In this document: positions 51,246-59,333 of the stretch, piece after piece | Layout of the letters: each line of letters starts with the position of its first letter | How positions within the stretch are numbered: the first letter of the stretch is position 1 | Assembly: GCF_027359925.1 (NCBI RefSeq) | Contig: NZ_CP114767.1 | Span: 4,018,501 to 4,082,500, forward strand | Source: Hymenobacter canadensis | GTDB lineage: Bacteria > Bacteroidota > Bacteroidia > Cytophagales > Hymenobacteraceae | Direction of reading: 5' to 3' | Length of the DNA stretch: 64,000 nucleotides | Position numbers and translations under genes: made by a program | The notes under the pieces: model-generated | Databases searched by the model: none | Told to the model about the DNA's origin: nothing | Seen by the model: the letters and a program-made list of their open reading frames with translations, nothing else

Positions 51246-52079
51246 ATGATGAAAAAGTGTCTATCTCTGAGCTGCATGGTAGTCGGTAGCTTAGCCGTAT
51301 TGAGCGGTTGCAGCAAATCCGAAGCAGACAACCCAACGCCCGCCGTCACTGGGGCCACCGTGTCGGGGGTGGTGCTGGCCCAGGATGAGGTACTGCGCCC
51401 GCTGGGCAAAGCCGGCACTACCGTGCAGGTGGAAGGGCTGAACAAACAGGTCGTAACGGATGAGCAGGGCAAATATGAGCTGAAAAACATCGAGCCAGGC
51501 CGGCACGTGCTCAATGTCAGCCGGGCCGGGATGGGCACGCTACGCTATGAGCTCGAAGTAAAAAGCCCGGCCCCTGTTGCTTTCCCCACCATCACGCTGG
51601 ACCAGCAGAGCAGCACGCAGGTGACCAGCCTGACGCTGGTAAGCAGAACCAGCAACTCGCTGCCCGACGAGGTAGCGGCTTTTGAGTGCCAGGTAGCGTA
51701 CAACCCACAGCTATATCCCGCCCCCAAAATGTACGCCGTGCGGTTGTACGTAGGGAAAACGAGCGACGTGAGCAACGTCCGGTATCTGGAGTCTTCGCAG
51801 ATCAGCGCCAGTGAAAGCACCCCGGCCCCGGCCGTGCGGGGCACAGCCAAGTTGCGGCTGGCCTTCCATGCCTCCTCCCTGAGGAGCCTGGGGTTTGCCA
51901 GCGGAGAAAAAGTGCATCTGGTAGCCTATGGTTCTGCCAAGGACGTACAAGGCGGGGGCATCGGGCGGGAAGCCTTCTACTTCGAGCCCTATGTGCTGAA
52001 CCCGGCAACCGGCCAGATTCAGCGGGTAGAAGCCAACCTGAACGCCAACCCCGTACGAGCCGACTTCACGATGCCGTAA
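51246..52079 (+). CDS. lipoprotein with carboxypeptidase-like regulatory domain
   Basis: 277 aa from the first of two ATGs. Lipobox LSGC gives Cys22. A CarboxypepD_reg/SdrD-like sandwich covers about 38-112 (VSGVVLAQDEVLRPLGKAGTTV; DEQGKYELKNIEPGRHVLNVS). The rest is beta-rich and unassigned. It likely faces the outer surface or periplasm. An A/T-rich hairpin precedes its start codon. Confidence 0.72.
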   Translation: MMKKCLSLSCMVVGSLAVLSGCSKSEADNPTPAVTGATVSGVVLAQDEVLRPLGKAGTTVQVEGLNKQVVTDEQGKYELKNIEPGRHVLNVSRAGMGTLRYELEVKSPAPVAFPTITLDQQSSTQVTSLTLVSRTSNSLPDEVAAFECQVAYNPQLYPAPKMYAVRLYVGKTSDVSNVRYLESSQISASESTPAPAVRGTAKLRLAFHASSLRSLGFASGEKVHLVAYGSAKDVQGGGIGREAFYFEPYVLNPATGQIQRVEANLNANPVRADFTMP

Positions 52080-52101
52080 GCAAGGCCGGAGCCGCCCAAT
52101 C

Positions 52102-52134
52102 CGGCCCGCCTACCGCCCTGCGGTGGGCGGGCCG
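52102..52134 (+). terminator. terminator after the lipoprotein gene
   Basis: A 15-bp stem (52102-52116 with 52120-52134) has one mismatch. Its loop side (GCGGTGGGCGGGCCG) is shared with 51156-51169. Confidence 0.75.
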
Positions 52135-52176
52135 CTTGCTGGATAGGGGAGTGCCAAATTTTTTTGGGTAACTTAG

Positions 52177-52188
52177 TATGCAAGCATA
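52177..52188. promoter_or_regulatory. palindrome upstream of the MarR gene, likely operator
   Basis: TATGC-AA-GCATA is a perfect inverted repeat 40 bp before the MarR ATG. The segment GCAAGCATAACA (52180-52191) recurs at 57061-57072 ahead of the acyl-CoA dehydrogenase gene. Confidence 0.55.
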
Positions 52189-52228
52189 ACAGTTTTCTGT
52201 ATGTTTACCGGACTTGCAGTACCCTCCC

Positions 52229-52705
52229 ATGACTCCCGAAGAAACCGTCGATTATAACATCAAGGTTGCCTGGCACGCCATTTCGCGTATGTACAATACG
52301 CAGGCCGCCAAGCACGACATCACCACGAGCATCGGCTTCGTGCTGCTGAACATCGACCAGGAAAACGGCACGCCCGCTACCAAAATTGCGCCCCTGCTGG
52401 GCCTCGAAACCCGCTCCCTGACGCGCATTCTGCGCTCGATGGAGGAGAAAGGCCTAATATACAAACAAGCCGACACCCAGGACAAACGCTCGGTGCGCAT
52501 CTTCCTGACCGAGGAAGGCCTGCGCGGCAAGGAAATTTCCCGCCAGACGGTACGGCACTTCAACCTGAAGGTGCGCGACAAAATCCCGCAGAGCGAGCTG
52601 AACGTGTTCTTTAAGGTAGTCGGCCAGATTACGGGCATGATTGAAGGCAAAACGCTCTACGACGACTTCAAACTAAAACCCTTGCGCTCCGAGTCGCCGG
52701 CCTAG
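52229..52705 (+). CDS. MarR-family transcriptional regulator
   Basis: 158 aa from the ATG at 52229; the frame begins at a TTG (52214). Winged helix: ATKIAPLLGLETRSLTRILRSMEEKGLI and wing DTQDKRSVRIFLTEEG. A dimerisation helix pair surrounds it. In Bacteroidota this regulator stands next to beta-oxidation genes, as here, and probably responds to acyl-CoA. The palindrome at 52177-52188 is its likely site. Confidence 0.9.
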   Translation: MTPEETVDYNIKVAWHAISRMYNTQAAKHDITTSIGFVLLNIDQENGTPATKIAPLLGLETRSLTRILRSMEEKGLIYKQADTQDKRSVRIFLTEEGLRGKEISRQTVRHFNLKVRDKIPQSELNVFFKVVGQITGMIEGKTLYDDFKLKPLRSESPA

Positions 52706-52888
52706 CCGGGCGGATAGCTATTGGCTCTTGGCTGATAGCTTTCTTGTTTTCCACCGATACTGCCCGTGGGAACGTAGAACCAACAACTCGGCATGACGAG
52801 TACTTTCAACCAGGCGCTGGTGGCTTGTAGCTGACAGCCTGAAGCTTACAAAAAAACTTATTTCTTCCCACCTCATTCCTCTCCACGA
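52706..52888. other. gap between MarR and the beta-oxidation fusion gene
   Basis: 183 bp. It contains short repeated 'tagctga/gctgatagct' words (near 52717-52745 and 52822-52845) that partly mirror one another, and no clear -7 box or terminator. It may be another degraded intergenic repeat. Confidence 0.4.
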
Positions 52889-55297
52889 ATGAATCGTACC
52901 ATCAAAAAAGTAGCCGTTTTGGGCTCCGGGGTGATGGGCTCGCGCATTGCGTGCCACTTCGCCAACATCGGTGTGCAGGTGCTGCTGCTCGACATTGCGC
53001 CCAAGGAGCTGCTGCCCGCCGAGGAGGCCAAAGGCCTGAAGCTGGACAACCCGGCCGTGAAGAACCGCATCGTGAATGCCTCGTTGCAGGCGGCCGTGGC
53101 GGCCAATCCGTCTCCGCTGTACCGCAAGGCTGATGCCGCGCGCATCAAGACCGGTAACTTTGACGATAACCTCAAGGACATTGCCGGCTGCGACTGGACG
53201 ATTGAGGTGGTAGTGGAACGTCTCGACATCAAAAAGAGCCTGTTTGAGCGCGTAGAGCAGTTCCGCAAGCCCGGTACGCTCATCACCTCGAACACCTCCG
53301 GGATTCCGATTCACATGATGACGGAGGGCCGTTCCGACAACTTCAAGAAGCACTTCTGCGGCACGCACTTCTTCAACCCGCCCCGCTACCTGAAGCTGCT
53401 CGAAATCATCCCGACGCCGGAAACCGACAAGTCGGTGGTGGATTTCCTGATGCACTACGGCGACCTGTACCTGGGCAAAACCACGGTACTGGCCAAGGAT
53501 ACCCCGGCCTTCATTGCCAACCGCGTGGGCGTTTTCGCCATCATGGACGTGGTGCAGGTGATGAGCGAGCTGGGCCTGACGGTGGAGGAAGTGGACAAGC
53601 TGACCGGGCCGGTTATCGGCCACGCCAAGTCGGCCACGTTCCGCACGTCGGATGTGGTAGGTCTGGATACGATGATCAATGTGGCCAACGGCCTCGCCCA
53701 GAACCTGCCCAACGACGAAGCCAAGCACGTGTTCCAGCTGCCCGACTTCATCAAGAAGATGGCCGAGAACAAGTGGCTGGGCGACAAAACCGCTCAGGGC
53801 TTCTACAAGAAAGTGAAGGGCGCCGGCGGTAAGTCGGAAATTCAGGCCCTCGACCTGAACACGCTGGAGTACAAGCCCAGCGCCAAGGTAAAATTCGCCA
53901 CCCTGGAAGCCACCAAGCCGATTGAAAAGCTGGCGGACCGCTTCAAGGTGCTGGCCGCCGGCAAAGACAAAGCCGGGGACTTCTACCGCAAAACCTTCGC
54001 GGGCCTGTTTGCCTACGTGAGCAACCGGATTCCGGAAATCACCGACTCGCTCTACAAGATTGACGACGCCCTGCGCGCCGGCTTCGGCTGGGACCTGGGC
54101 CCCTTCGAAACCTGGGATGCCCTGGGCGTGCAGAAGGGCCTGGAGCTGGCCAAGGCCGAAGGCAAAACCGTAGCGCCGTGGGTAGAGGAGATGGTAGCCG
54201 CCGGCCACACCGCCTTCTACAAAGTGAGCGAAGCGGGCGTGAAGCAGTTCTACGACATCGAGTCGAAGAGCTACCAGGCCATTCCGGGCATGGAGAACTT
54301 CATCATTCTGGATAACCTGCGCGCCACGGGCAAAGTGCTGTGGAAAAATGCCGGGGCCTCGGTGCTCGACATGGGCGACGGTATCCTGAACGTGGAGTTC
54401 CACTCAAAGATGAACGCGCTGGGTTCCGACGTAATCCAGGGCCTGCTGAAAGGCGTTGAGTTGGCCGAAAAAGACTTCCGCGGCCTCGTGGTGGGCAACG
54501 ACGCGCCGAACTTCTCGGCCGGTGCCAACCTGGGCCTCGTGTACATGTTCGCGCTGGACCAGGAGTACGACGAGCTGAACCTGATGATTGCCCAGTTCCA
54601 GCAGGCCATGATGCGGATGCGCTACAGCAGCATTCCGGTGGTGGGCGCGCCCCACGGCCTGGCCCTGGGCGGCGGCTGCGAGCTGAACCTGCACTGCGAC
54701 CGGGTGGTTGCGGCGGCCGAAACCTACATGGGCCTCGTGGAATTCGGCGTGGGCCTGATTCCGGGCGGCGGCGGCACCAAGGAAATGACTCTGCGTACCG
54801 CCCTCAAGTACGAGGAAGGTGAGCCGGAGTACAACCTGCTGCGCAACGCCTTCATGACGGTGAGCACCGCCAAAGTATCTACCTCGGCCCACGAAGCCTT
54901 CGACCTGGGCTTCCTGCGCCGCGGCGACGAAGTGGTGGTGAACTCCAACCGCGTACTGGCCCAGGCCAAAGCCGCCGCCATTGAGCTGGCCGAGGATGGT
55001 TACACCCAGCCTCTGCAGAAAACCAACATCAAGGTGCAGGGCAAAGGCGCCCTGGGCATGTTCCTGACCGGCGTGCACGCCATGAAGCAGGGCAACTACA
55101 TCTCCGACCACGACGTGAAGATTGCCAACAAGCTTGCCTACATCATGTGCGGCGGCGACCTGAGCAGCCCCACCGAAGTATCGGAGCAGTACCTGCTGGA
55201 CCTGGAACGCGAAGCCTTCCTCAGCCTTACCGGCGAACGGAAAACGCTGGAGCGGATTCAGTCGATTCTGACGACGGGTAAACCGCTGCGGAACTAG
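52889..55297 (+). CDS. 3-hydroxyacyl-CoA dehydrogenase / enoyl-CoA hydratase fusion
   Basis: 802 aa. Domain order is dehydrogenase first: NAD-binding LGSGVMGSRIACHFANIG (11-28), VVVERLDIKKSLFERVEQ, the catalytic-His region GTHFFNPPRYLKLLEI, and a 3HCDH C-terminal part. The crotonase domain (about 480-700) is C-terminal, with GGGCELNLHCD and VEFGVGLIPGGGG that hold the two catalytic Glu. This is the reverse of E. coli FadB. It performs hydration and the second oxidation of beta-oxidation. Confidence 0.93.
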   Translation: MNRTIKKVAVLGSGVMGSRIACHFANIGVQVLLLDIAPKELLPAEEAKGLKLDNPAVKNRIVNASLQAAVAANPSPLYRKADAARIKTGNFDDNLKDIAGCDWTIEVVVERLDIKKSLFERVEQFRKPGTLITSNTSGIPIHMMTEGRSDNFKKHFCGTHFFNPPRYLKLLEIIPTPETDKSVVDFLMHYGDLYLGKTTVLAKDTPAFIANRVGVFAIMDVVQVMSELGLTVEEVDKLTGPVIGHAKSATFRTSDVVGLDTMINVANGLAQNLPNDEAKHVFQLPDFIKKMAENKWLGDKTAQGFYKKVKGAGGKSEIQALDLNTLEYKPSAKVKFATLEATKPIEKLADRFKVLAAGKDKAGDFYRKTFAGLFAYVSNRIPEITDSLYKIDDALRAGFGWDLGPFETWDALGVQKGLELAKAEGKTVAPWVEEMVAAGHTAFYKVSEAGVKQFYDIESKSYQAIPGMENFIILDNLRATGKVLWKNAGASVLDMGDGILNVEFHSKMNALGSDVIQGLLKGVELAEKDFRGLVVGNDAPNFSAGANLGLVYMFALDQEYDELNLMIAQFQQAMMRMRYSSIPVVGAPHGLALGGGCELNLHCDRVVAAAETYMGLVEFGVGLIPGGGGTKEMTLRTALKYEEGEPEYNLLRNAFMTVSTAKVSTSAHEAFDLGFLRRGDEVVVNSNRVLAQAKAAAIELAEDGYTQPLQKTNIKVQGKGALGMFLTGVHAMKQGNYISDHDVKIANKLAYIMCGGDLSSPTEVSEQYLLDLEREAFLSLTGERKTLERIQSILTTGKPLRN

Positions 55298-55312
55298 CTG
55301 TTAAAAAACCGT

Positions 55313-55405
55313 TGTCATGCTGAGCTTGCCGAAGCATCTCTACTGCTTCGTTGATTACTACTCCGGCATCAGCACGCGAGATGCTTCGGCAAGCTCAGCA
55401 TGACA
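55313..55405. repeat. long intergenic inverted repeat (family A variant)
   Basis: Perfect 28-bp arms, 55313-55340 and 55378-55405, around a 37-bp centre. The arm core GTCATGCTGAGCTTGCCGAA relates it to the elements at 13666-13768 and 41615-41713. It lies between two plus-strand beta-oxidation genes. Confidence 0.92.
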
Positions 55406-55444
55406 GGCGAATTTTAACCCCCACCTTCTCTTAGACTCAAAACC

Positions 55445-56623
55445 ATGAATGCATATATCGTAGCTGGGTACCGTACGGCCGTTGGCAAGGCCAACCGTGG
55501 CGGTTTCCGCTTCACCCGCCCCGATGACCTCGCCGCCGACGTCATCAAGCACCTGGTGGCCTCGGTGCCCCAGCTGGACCCCACCCGCATCGACGACGTG
55601 ATTGTGGGCAACGCCGTACCGGAGGCCGAGCAGGGCCTACAAATGGGTCGCCTGATTTCGCTGCTGGCCTTGCCGATGAACGTGTCGGGCCTCATCGTGA
55701 ACCGCTACTGCGGCTCCGGCGTGGAAACCATTGCCATGGCCGCCGGTAAAATTGCCGCCGGCATGGCCGACTGTATCGTGGCCGGTGGTACTGAAAGCAT
55801 GAGCCTGGTGCCCACCGTGGGCTGGAAAACCGTGCCCAACTACAAGCTCGCCCAGCAGCACCCCGACTACTACCTCGGCATGGGTCTCACCGCCGAAGCC
55901 GTGGCCCAGGATTACGGCATCACCCGCGAAGACCAGGACCAATTTGCCTACAACTCGCACCAGAAGGCCATCAAAGCCATTCAGGAAGGCAAGTTCAAGG
56001 ACCAGATTGTGCCCGTAACCGTGGAGGAAACTTACCTCGACCAGGCCACCGGCAAGAAGAAAAACCGCTCGTTCGTAGTTGATACCGACGAAGGCCCCCG
56101 CGCCGATACTTCCCTGGAGGCGCTGGGCAAGCTGCGCCCCGTGTTTGCCGCTAACGGCTCAGTAACGGCCGGTAACTCCTCGCAGACCTCCGACGGTGCC
56201 GCTTTCGTCATCGTCATGTCGGAGCGCATGGTGAAGGAGCTGAACCTAGAGCCGATTGCCCGCATGGTGACATACGCCACCGAAGGCATCGACCCGCGCA
56301 TCATGGGCATGGGCCCCATCAAAGCCGTGCCGAAGGCGCTGAAGCAGGCTGGCATGAAGCTCCAGGACATCGACTTATTCGAGCTGAACGAGGCCTTCGC
56401 CTCCCAGAGCCTCGCCGTAATGCGCGAGCTGGACATGGACCAGAGCAAAGTGAACGTGAACGGCGGCGCCATTGCCCTCGGTCACCCGCTGGGCTGCTCC
56501 GGCGCCAAGCTCAGCATCCAGCTGTTCCACGAGCTACGCGCCCGGGGCCAGAAGTACGGCATGGTAACCGCCTGCGTAGGCGGCGGCCAGGGCGTAGCCG
56601 GTATCTACGAGCTGCTGAAATAA
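55445..56623 (+). CDS. fadA: acetyl-CoA C-acyltransferase (thiolase)
   Basis: 392 aa. It cleaves 3-ketoacyl-CoA with CoA, the last step of beta-oxidation. The nucleophilic Cys89 is in NRYCGSGVETIAMAA, the His in NGGAIALGHPLGCSGAK, and the second Cys377 in ACVGGGQG. The adjoining fusion gene supplies its substrate, so a degradative role is favoured over biosynthetic acetoacetyl-CoA formation. Confidence 0.93.
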   Translation: MNAYIVAGYRTAVGKANRGGFRFTRPDDLAADVIKHLVASVPQLDPTRIDDVIVGNAVPEAEQGLQMGRLISLLALPMNVSGLIVNRYCGSGVETIAMAAGKIAAGMADCIVAGGTESMSLVPTVGWKTVPNYKLAQQHPDYYLGMGLTAEAVAQDYGITREDQDQFAYNSHQKAIKAIQEGKFKDQIVPVTVEETYLDQATGKKKNRSFVVDTDEGPRADTSLEALGKLRPVFAANGSVTAGNSSQTSDGAAFVIVMSERMVKELNLEPIARMVTYATEGIDPRIMGMGPIKAVPKALKQAGMKLQDIDLFELNEAFASQSLAVMRELDMDQSKVNVNGGAIALGHPLGCSGAKLSIQLFHELRARGQKYGMVTACVGGGQGVAGIYELLK

Positions 56624-56683
56624 CCGGGTGGTGAGACGAATTGCCCGAGGCACTTCGTCTCACCACTACCTTTTGAACGGACT

Positions 56684-57004
56684 ATGAAAAAGCGACTTCG
56701 GAAGAAGACATACCGCAGCGAATTTCAGGAATTCGGCTGGTACGTCACCCTCGTTTTAAAGAGCGATGCGCCCCAGCAGGACTCCCCGCTGTGGGAGCCC
56801 CTGATGGCACAGGTAGACGACCAGGACCTGATGATGGGTGGCTCCCTGGTTTCCTTCTTCGTGCAGCCCGTGATTCGGATAACCAAGGAGCAGACTCAGG
56901 ACCGCCAGCAGCAGCTGCAGCAGTGGCTAACCCAGCGGCCCGAAGTGGCCCAGGCTACCAGCTCGGCCCTGACGGACGCCTGGTATGGGCCTTTCCCGCA
57001 GTAA
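56684..57004 (+). CDS. YggL-like 50S ribosome-binding protein
   Basis: 106 aa. MKKRLRKKTYRSEFQEFGW is the typical YggL (DUF469) start, with a Lys/Arg-rich helix followed by EFQE[FL]G. YggL binds 50S subunits in E. coli. The remainder has a compact alpha/beta pattern. It lies inside the beta-oxidation block, 60 nt after the thiolase, and has its own terminator. The link to lipid metabolism is unclear. Confidence 0.78.
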   Translation: MKKRLRKKTYRSEFQEFGWYVTLVLKSDAPQQDSPLWEPLMAQVDDQDLMMGGSLVSFFVQPVIRITKEQTQDRQQQLQQWLTQRPEVAQATSSALTDAWYGPFPQ

Positions 57005-57007
57005 CGT

Positions 57008-57050
57008 CTGAAAAGAGAAGCTCTGACTTAGTTGGAGCTTCTTTTTTCAG
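57008..57050 (+). terminator. terminator of the yggL-like gene
   Basis: AGAAGCTC (57016-57023) pairs with GAGCTTCT (57035-57042), with T6 after it and an outer CTGAAAA/TTTTCAG pair. Confidence 0.82.
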
Positions 57051-57057
57051 AAAGTAG

Positions 57058-57088
57058 TCGGCAAGCATAACAAATTTTTGTATCTTTC
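57058..57088 (+). promoter_or_regulatory. promoter region with MarR-like half-site for the acyl-CoA dehydrogenase gene
   Basis: GCAAGCATAACA (57061-57072) is identical to the MarR upstream segment. The left half is degenerate (TCGGC instead of TATGC). Nine bases downstream lies TATCTTTC (57081-57088), one mismatch from TAnnTTTG. Confidence 0.5.
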
Positions 57089-57193
57089 GGTACGACAAAA
57101 CAACTGGGCTTACTTGCCGGTAAATAGTAGGTAAGCCGAGTAGTTTCTCTTCTTTTTGACTTCGAATTTTCCCACATCAACCCTCACCCGGTC

Positions 57194-58981
57194 ATGGAAG
57201 TAACCAACCAACTTGTGAAAGGCGGCGAGTTTATCATCAAGGAAACCGACGCCCAGGACGTATTCACGCCCGCCGATTTTTCGGAGGAGCAGAACATGAT
57301 GCACCAGACCGCTCTCGACTTCGTGGAGAAGGAGGTGACGCCACTGCTGGACCGCCTCGATAACCACGAGGAAGGCCTTATGCGCGGCCTGATGGAGAAG
57401 GCCGGCCAGCTGGGCCTGTTCGGCGTGAGCGTACCCGAGCAGTACGGCGGACTGGACATGGACTTCCCCACGTCGCTGCGCGTGACGGAGGGTGTGGGTG
57501 GTGGCCACTCGTTCCCGGTGGCGTTTGCGGCCCATACTGGCATTGCCATGCTGCCTATTCTGTACTTCGGCAACGAGGAGCAGAAAGCCAAGTACCTGCC
57601 CGGCCTCACCAACGGCGAGCTGATGGGTGCCTACTGCCTCACCGAGCCCGGCTCCGGTTCCGACGCCCTGGGCGCCAAAACTAAAGCCATGCCCACCGAG
57701 GACGGCGAGCATTACGTGCTCAACGGCCAGAAAATGTGGATCACGAACGGTGGTTTCGCTGACGTATTCATCGTGTTTGCCCAGGTAGATGGTGACAAGT
57801 TCACGGGCTTTATCATCGAGAAGGAAACTGCCGGCCTGAGCCTCGGCAACGAGGAGCACAAGATGGGCATTAAGGGTTCTTCGACCCGCCAAGTGTTCCT
57901 GTCCGACGTGAAAGTGCCGAAATCGGCAGTGCTGGGCGAGATTGGCAAAGGCCACCTCATTGCCTTCAACATCCTGAACATCGGCCGCATCAAGCTGGCT
58001 GCCGCTTGCCTGGGTGCTACCAAAATGGCTTCCACGCTGAGCGTGAAATACGCCAACGAGCGGGTGCAGTTCAAACTGCCCATCAGTAAGTTCGGCGCTA
58101 TCAAATACAAGCTGGCCCAGCAGGCTGTGCGGATTTATGCCGTGGAATCGGCTATTTACCGCGCCGGCATGGACATCTTCCGCATGGAGCAGGAGCTGCT
58201 AGCCAAAGGCCAGAGCCACAACGAAGCCTTGCTGGGTGCCGCCCGCGAGTTTGCCGTGGAGTGCGCTTTGCTGAAAGTAGAAGGCTCGGAAGTGCTTGAT
58301 TACGTGGTGGATGAAGGCGTGCAGATCTACGGTGGCTACGGCTTCTCGGCCGACTACCCCATGGACCGCGCTTACCGGGATTCGCGCATCAACCGCATCT
58401 TCGAGGGCACCAACGAAATCAACCGTATGCTGCTCGTTGACATGATCCTGAAGAAGGCCATGAAGGGCGAGCTGGACCTGATGGGCCCGGCCCAGGCGGT
58501 GCAACAGGAGCTGATGGCTATTCCGGATTTCAACCTGGAAGAAGAAACCGGCCTGTTCGCAGTGGAGAAAAAGACCATTGCCAAGCTGAAGAAGGCCATT
58601 TTGATGGTAGCCGGTACGGCCGTGCAGAAGTACATGAACTCGCTCGCTAAAGAGCAGGAAGTACTGATGAACATTGCCGACATGGCCATCAAGGTGTACA
58701 CCGCCGAAAGCACCCTGCTGCGCGTAGAAAAGGAAGCCGCCACCAAAGGCGAAGAGGCCGTTTCGACGCAAATCGACATTGCCCGCGTGTACCTCTACGA
58801 CACCGTGGACCAGGTCAACAAGTTCGGTAAAGATGCCATCGGCACCATGACCGAGGGCGACGAGCAGCGTCTGCTGGCCATGGGCCTGAAGCGCTTCACC
58901 AAAGCCGACCTCTACAACGCCAAGGAGGCCCGTCGTCGCATTGCCGACCACCTCATTGCCGCCAACGAGTACACCTACTAA
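57194..58981 (+). CDS. acyl-CoA dehydrogenase
   Basis: 595 aa, longer than the ~385-residue canonical enzymes. The FAD-binding middle has YCLTEPGSGSDALGAKT, WITNGGFADVFIVFAQ and IKGSSTRQVFLSDVKVPKSAVLGE; the C-terminal core YGGYGFSADYPMDRAYRDSR and IFEGTNEINRMLL. A ~150-residue helical extension follows (VLMNIADMAIKVYTAESTLL), as in VLCAD/ACAD9-like proteins. It performs the first oxidation of beta-oxidation. Confidence 0.93.
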   Translation: MEVTNQLVKGGEFIIKETDAQDVFTPADFSEEQNMMHQTALDFVEKEVTPLLDRLDNHEEGLMRGLMEKAGQLGLFGVSVPEQYGGLDMDFPTSLRVTEGVGGGHSFPVAFAAHTGIAMLPILYFGNEEQKAKYLPGLTNGELMGAYCLTEPGSGSDALGAKTKAMPTEDGEHYVLNGQKMWITNGGFADVFIVFAQVDGDKFTGFIIEKETAGLSLGNEEHKMGIKGSSTRQVFLSDVKVPKSAVLGEIGKGHLIAFNILNIGRIKLAAACLGATKMASTLSVKYANERVQFKLPISKFGAIKYKLAQQAVRIYAVESAIYRAGMDIFRMEQELLAKGQSHNEALLGAAREFAVECALLKVEGSEVLDYVVDEGVQIYGGYGFSADYPMDRAYRDSRINRIFEGTNEINRMLLVDMILKKAMKGELDLMGPAQAVQQELMAIPDFNLEEETGLFAVEKKTIAKLKKAILMVAGTAVQKYMNSLAKEQEVLMNIADMAIKVYTAESTLLRVEKEAATKGEEAVSTQIDIARVYLYDTVDQVNKFGKDAIGTMTEGDEQRLLAMGLKRFTKADLYNAKEARRRIADHLIAANEYTY

Positions 58982-59080
58982 ATCACGGATTTAGCCGGAT
59001 TCATCGGATTTCACGGATTTTGTAGGCGGTGCTGGCAGGCACCATCTATGAGCCGCGAAGCCGAGGAAGCCCTGAGAAAA

Positions 59081-59118
59081 AGCAAGCCGCTCCCGATTCT
59101 GGGGCGGCTTGCTGCGTT
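59081..59118 (+). terminator. terminator of the acyl-CoA dehydrogenase gene
   Basis: AGCAAGCCGC (59081-59090) pairs with GCGGCTTGCT (59104-59113), followed by a T-run. Confidence 0.82.
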
Positions 59119-59142
59119 TTTGGGGTCAGGAGTATTGAACGA

Positions 59143-59242
59143 TGTAGAGACGCAATATTTTGCGTCTCGTCGTTGCTGATGTTGTTGAAAATGTACGATT
59201 CCAGTCGTCCAACGACGAGACGCAAAATGTTGCGTCTCTACA
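59143..59242. repeat. nested long inverted repeat (family D)
   Basis: 33-bp arms (59143-59175 and 59210-59242) mirror with a single difference. Each arm is itself a palindrome, GAGACGCAATATTTTGCGTC plus TC, so the element can fold as one long hairpin or a four-way cruciform. Related sequences are common in cyanobacterial and some Bacteroidota genomes. Confidence 0.9.
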
Positions 59243-59333
59243 CCATCCATTCTTCAAAAACATAGTTTGGCACAACGCCAGTGGCTGGGCTGCCGTTTGC
59301 TGATACATCTCCCACCTTCAATTCCATCCACTT

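Larger units (their letters stand above)
58982..59333. other. 352-bp gap: terminator, inverted repeats, no gene
   Basis: It opens with a degenerate 'cggatt' tract (58981-59021) related to family C, then a terminator hairpin (59081-59113) and a family D inverted repeat (59143-59242). The last 90 bp hold the start region of the next gene. Every reading frame in it is short and repeat-derived. Confidence 0.7.

Noticed and set aside
52718..54403. 561-codon minus-strand open frame
   Set aside because: It is antisense to the beta-oxidation fusion gene and shows no signal, domain or promoter.
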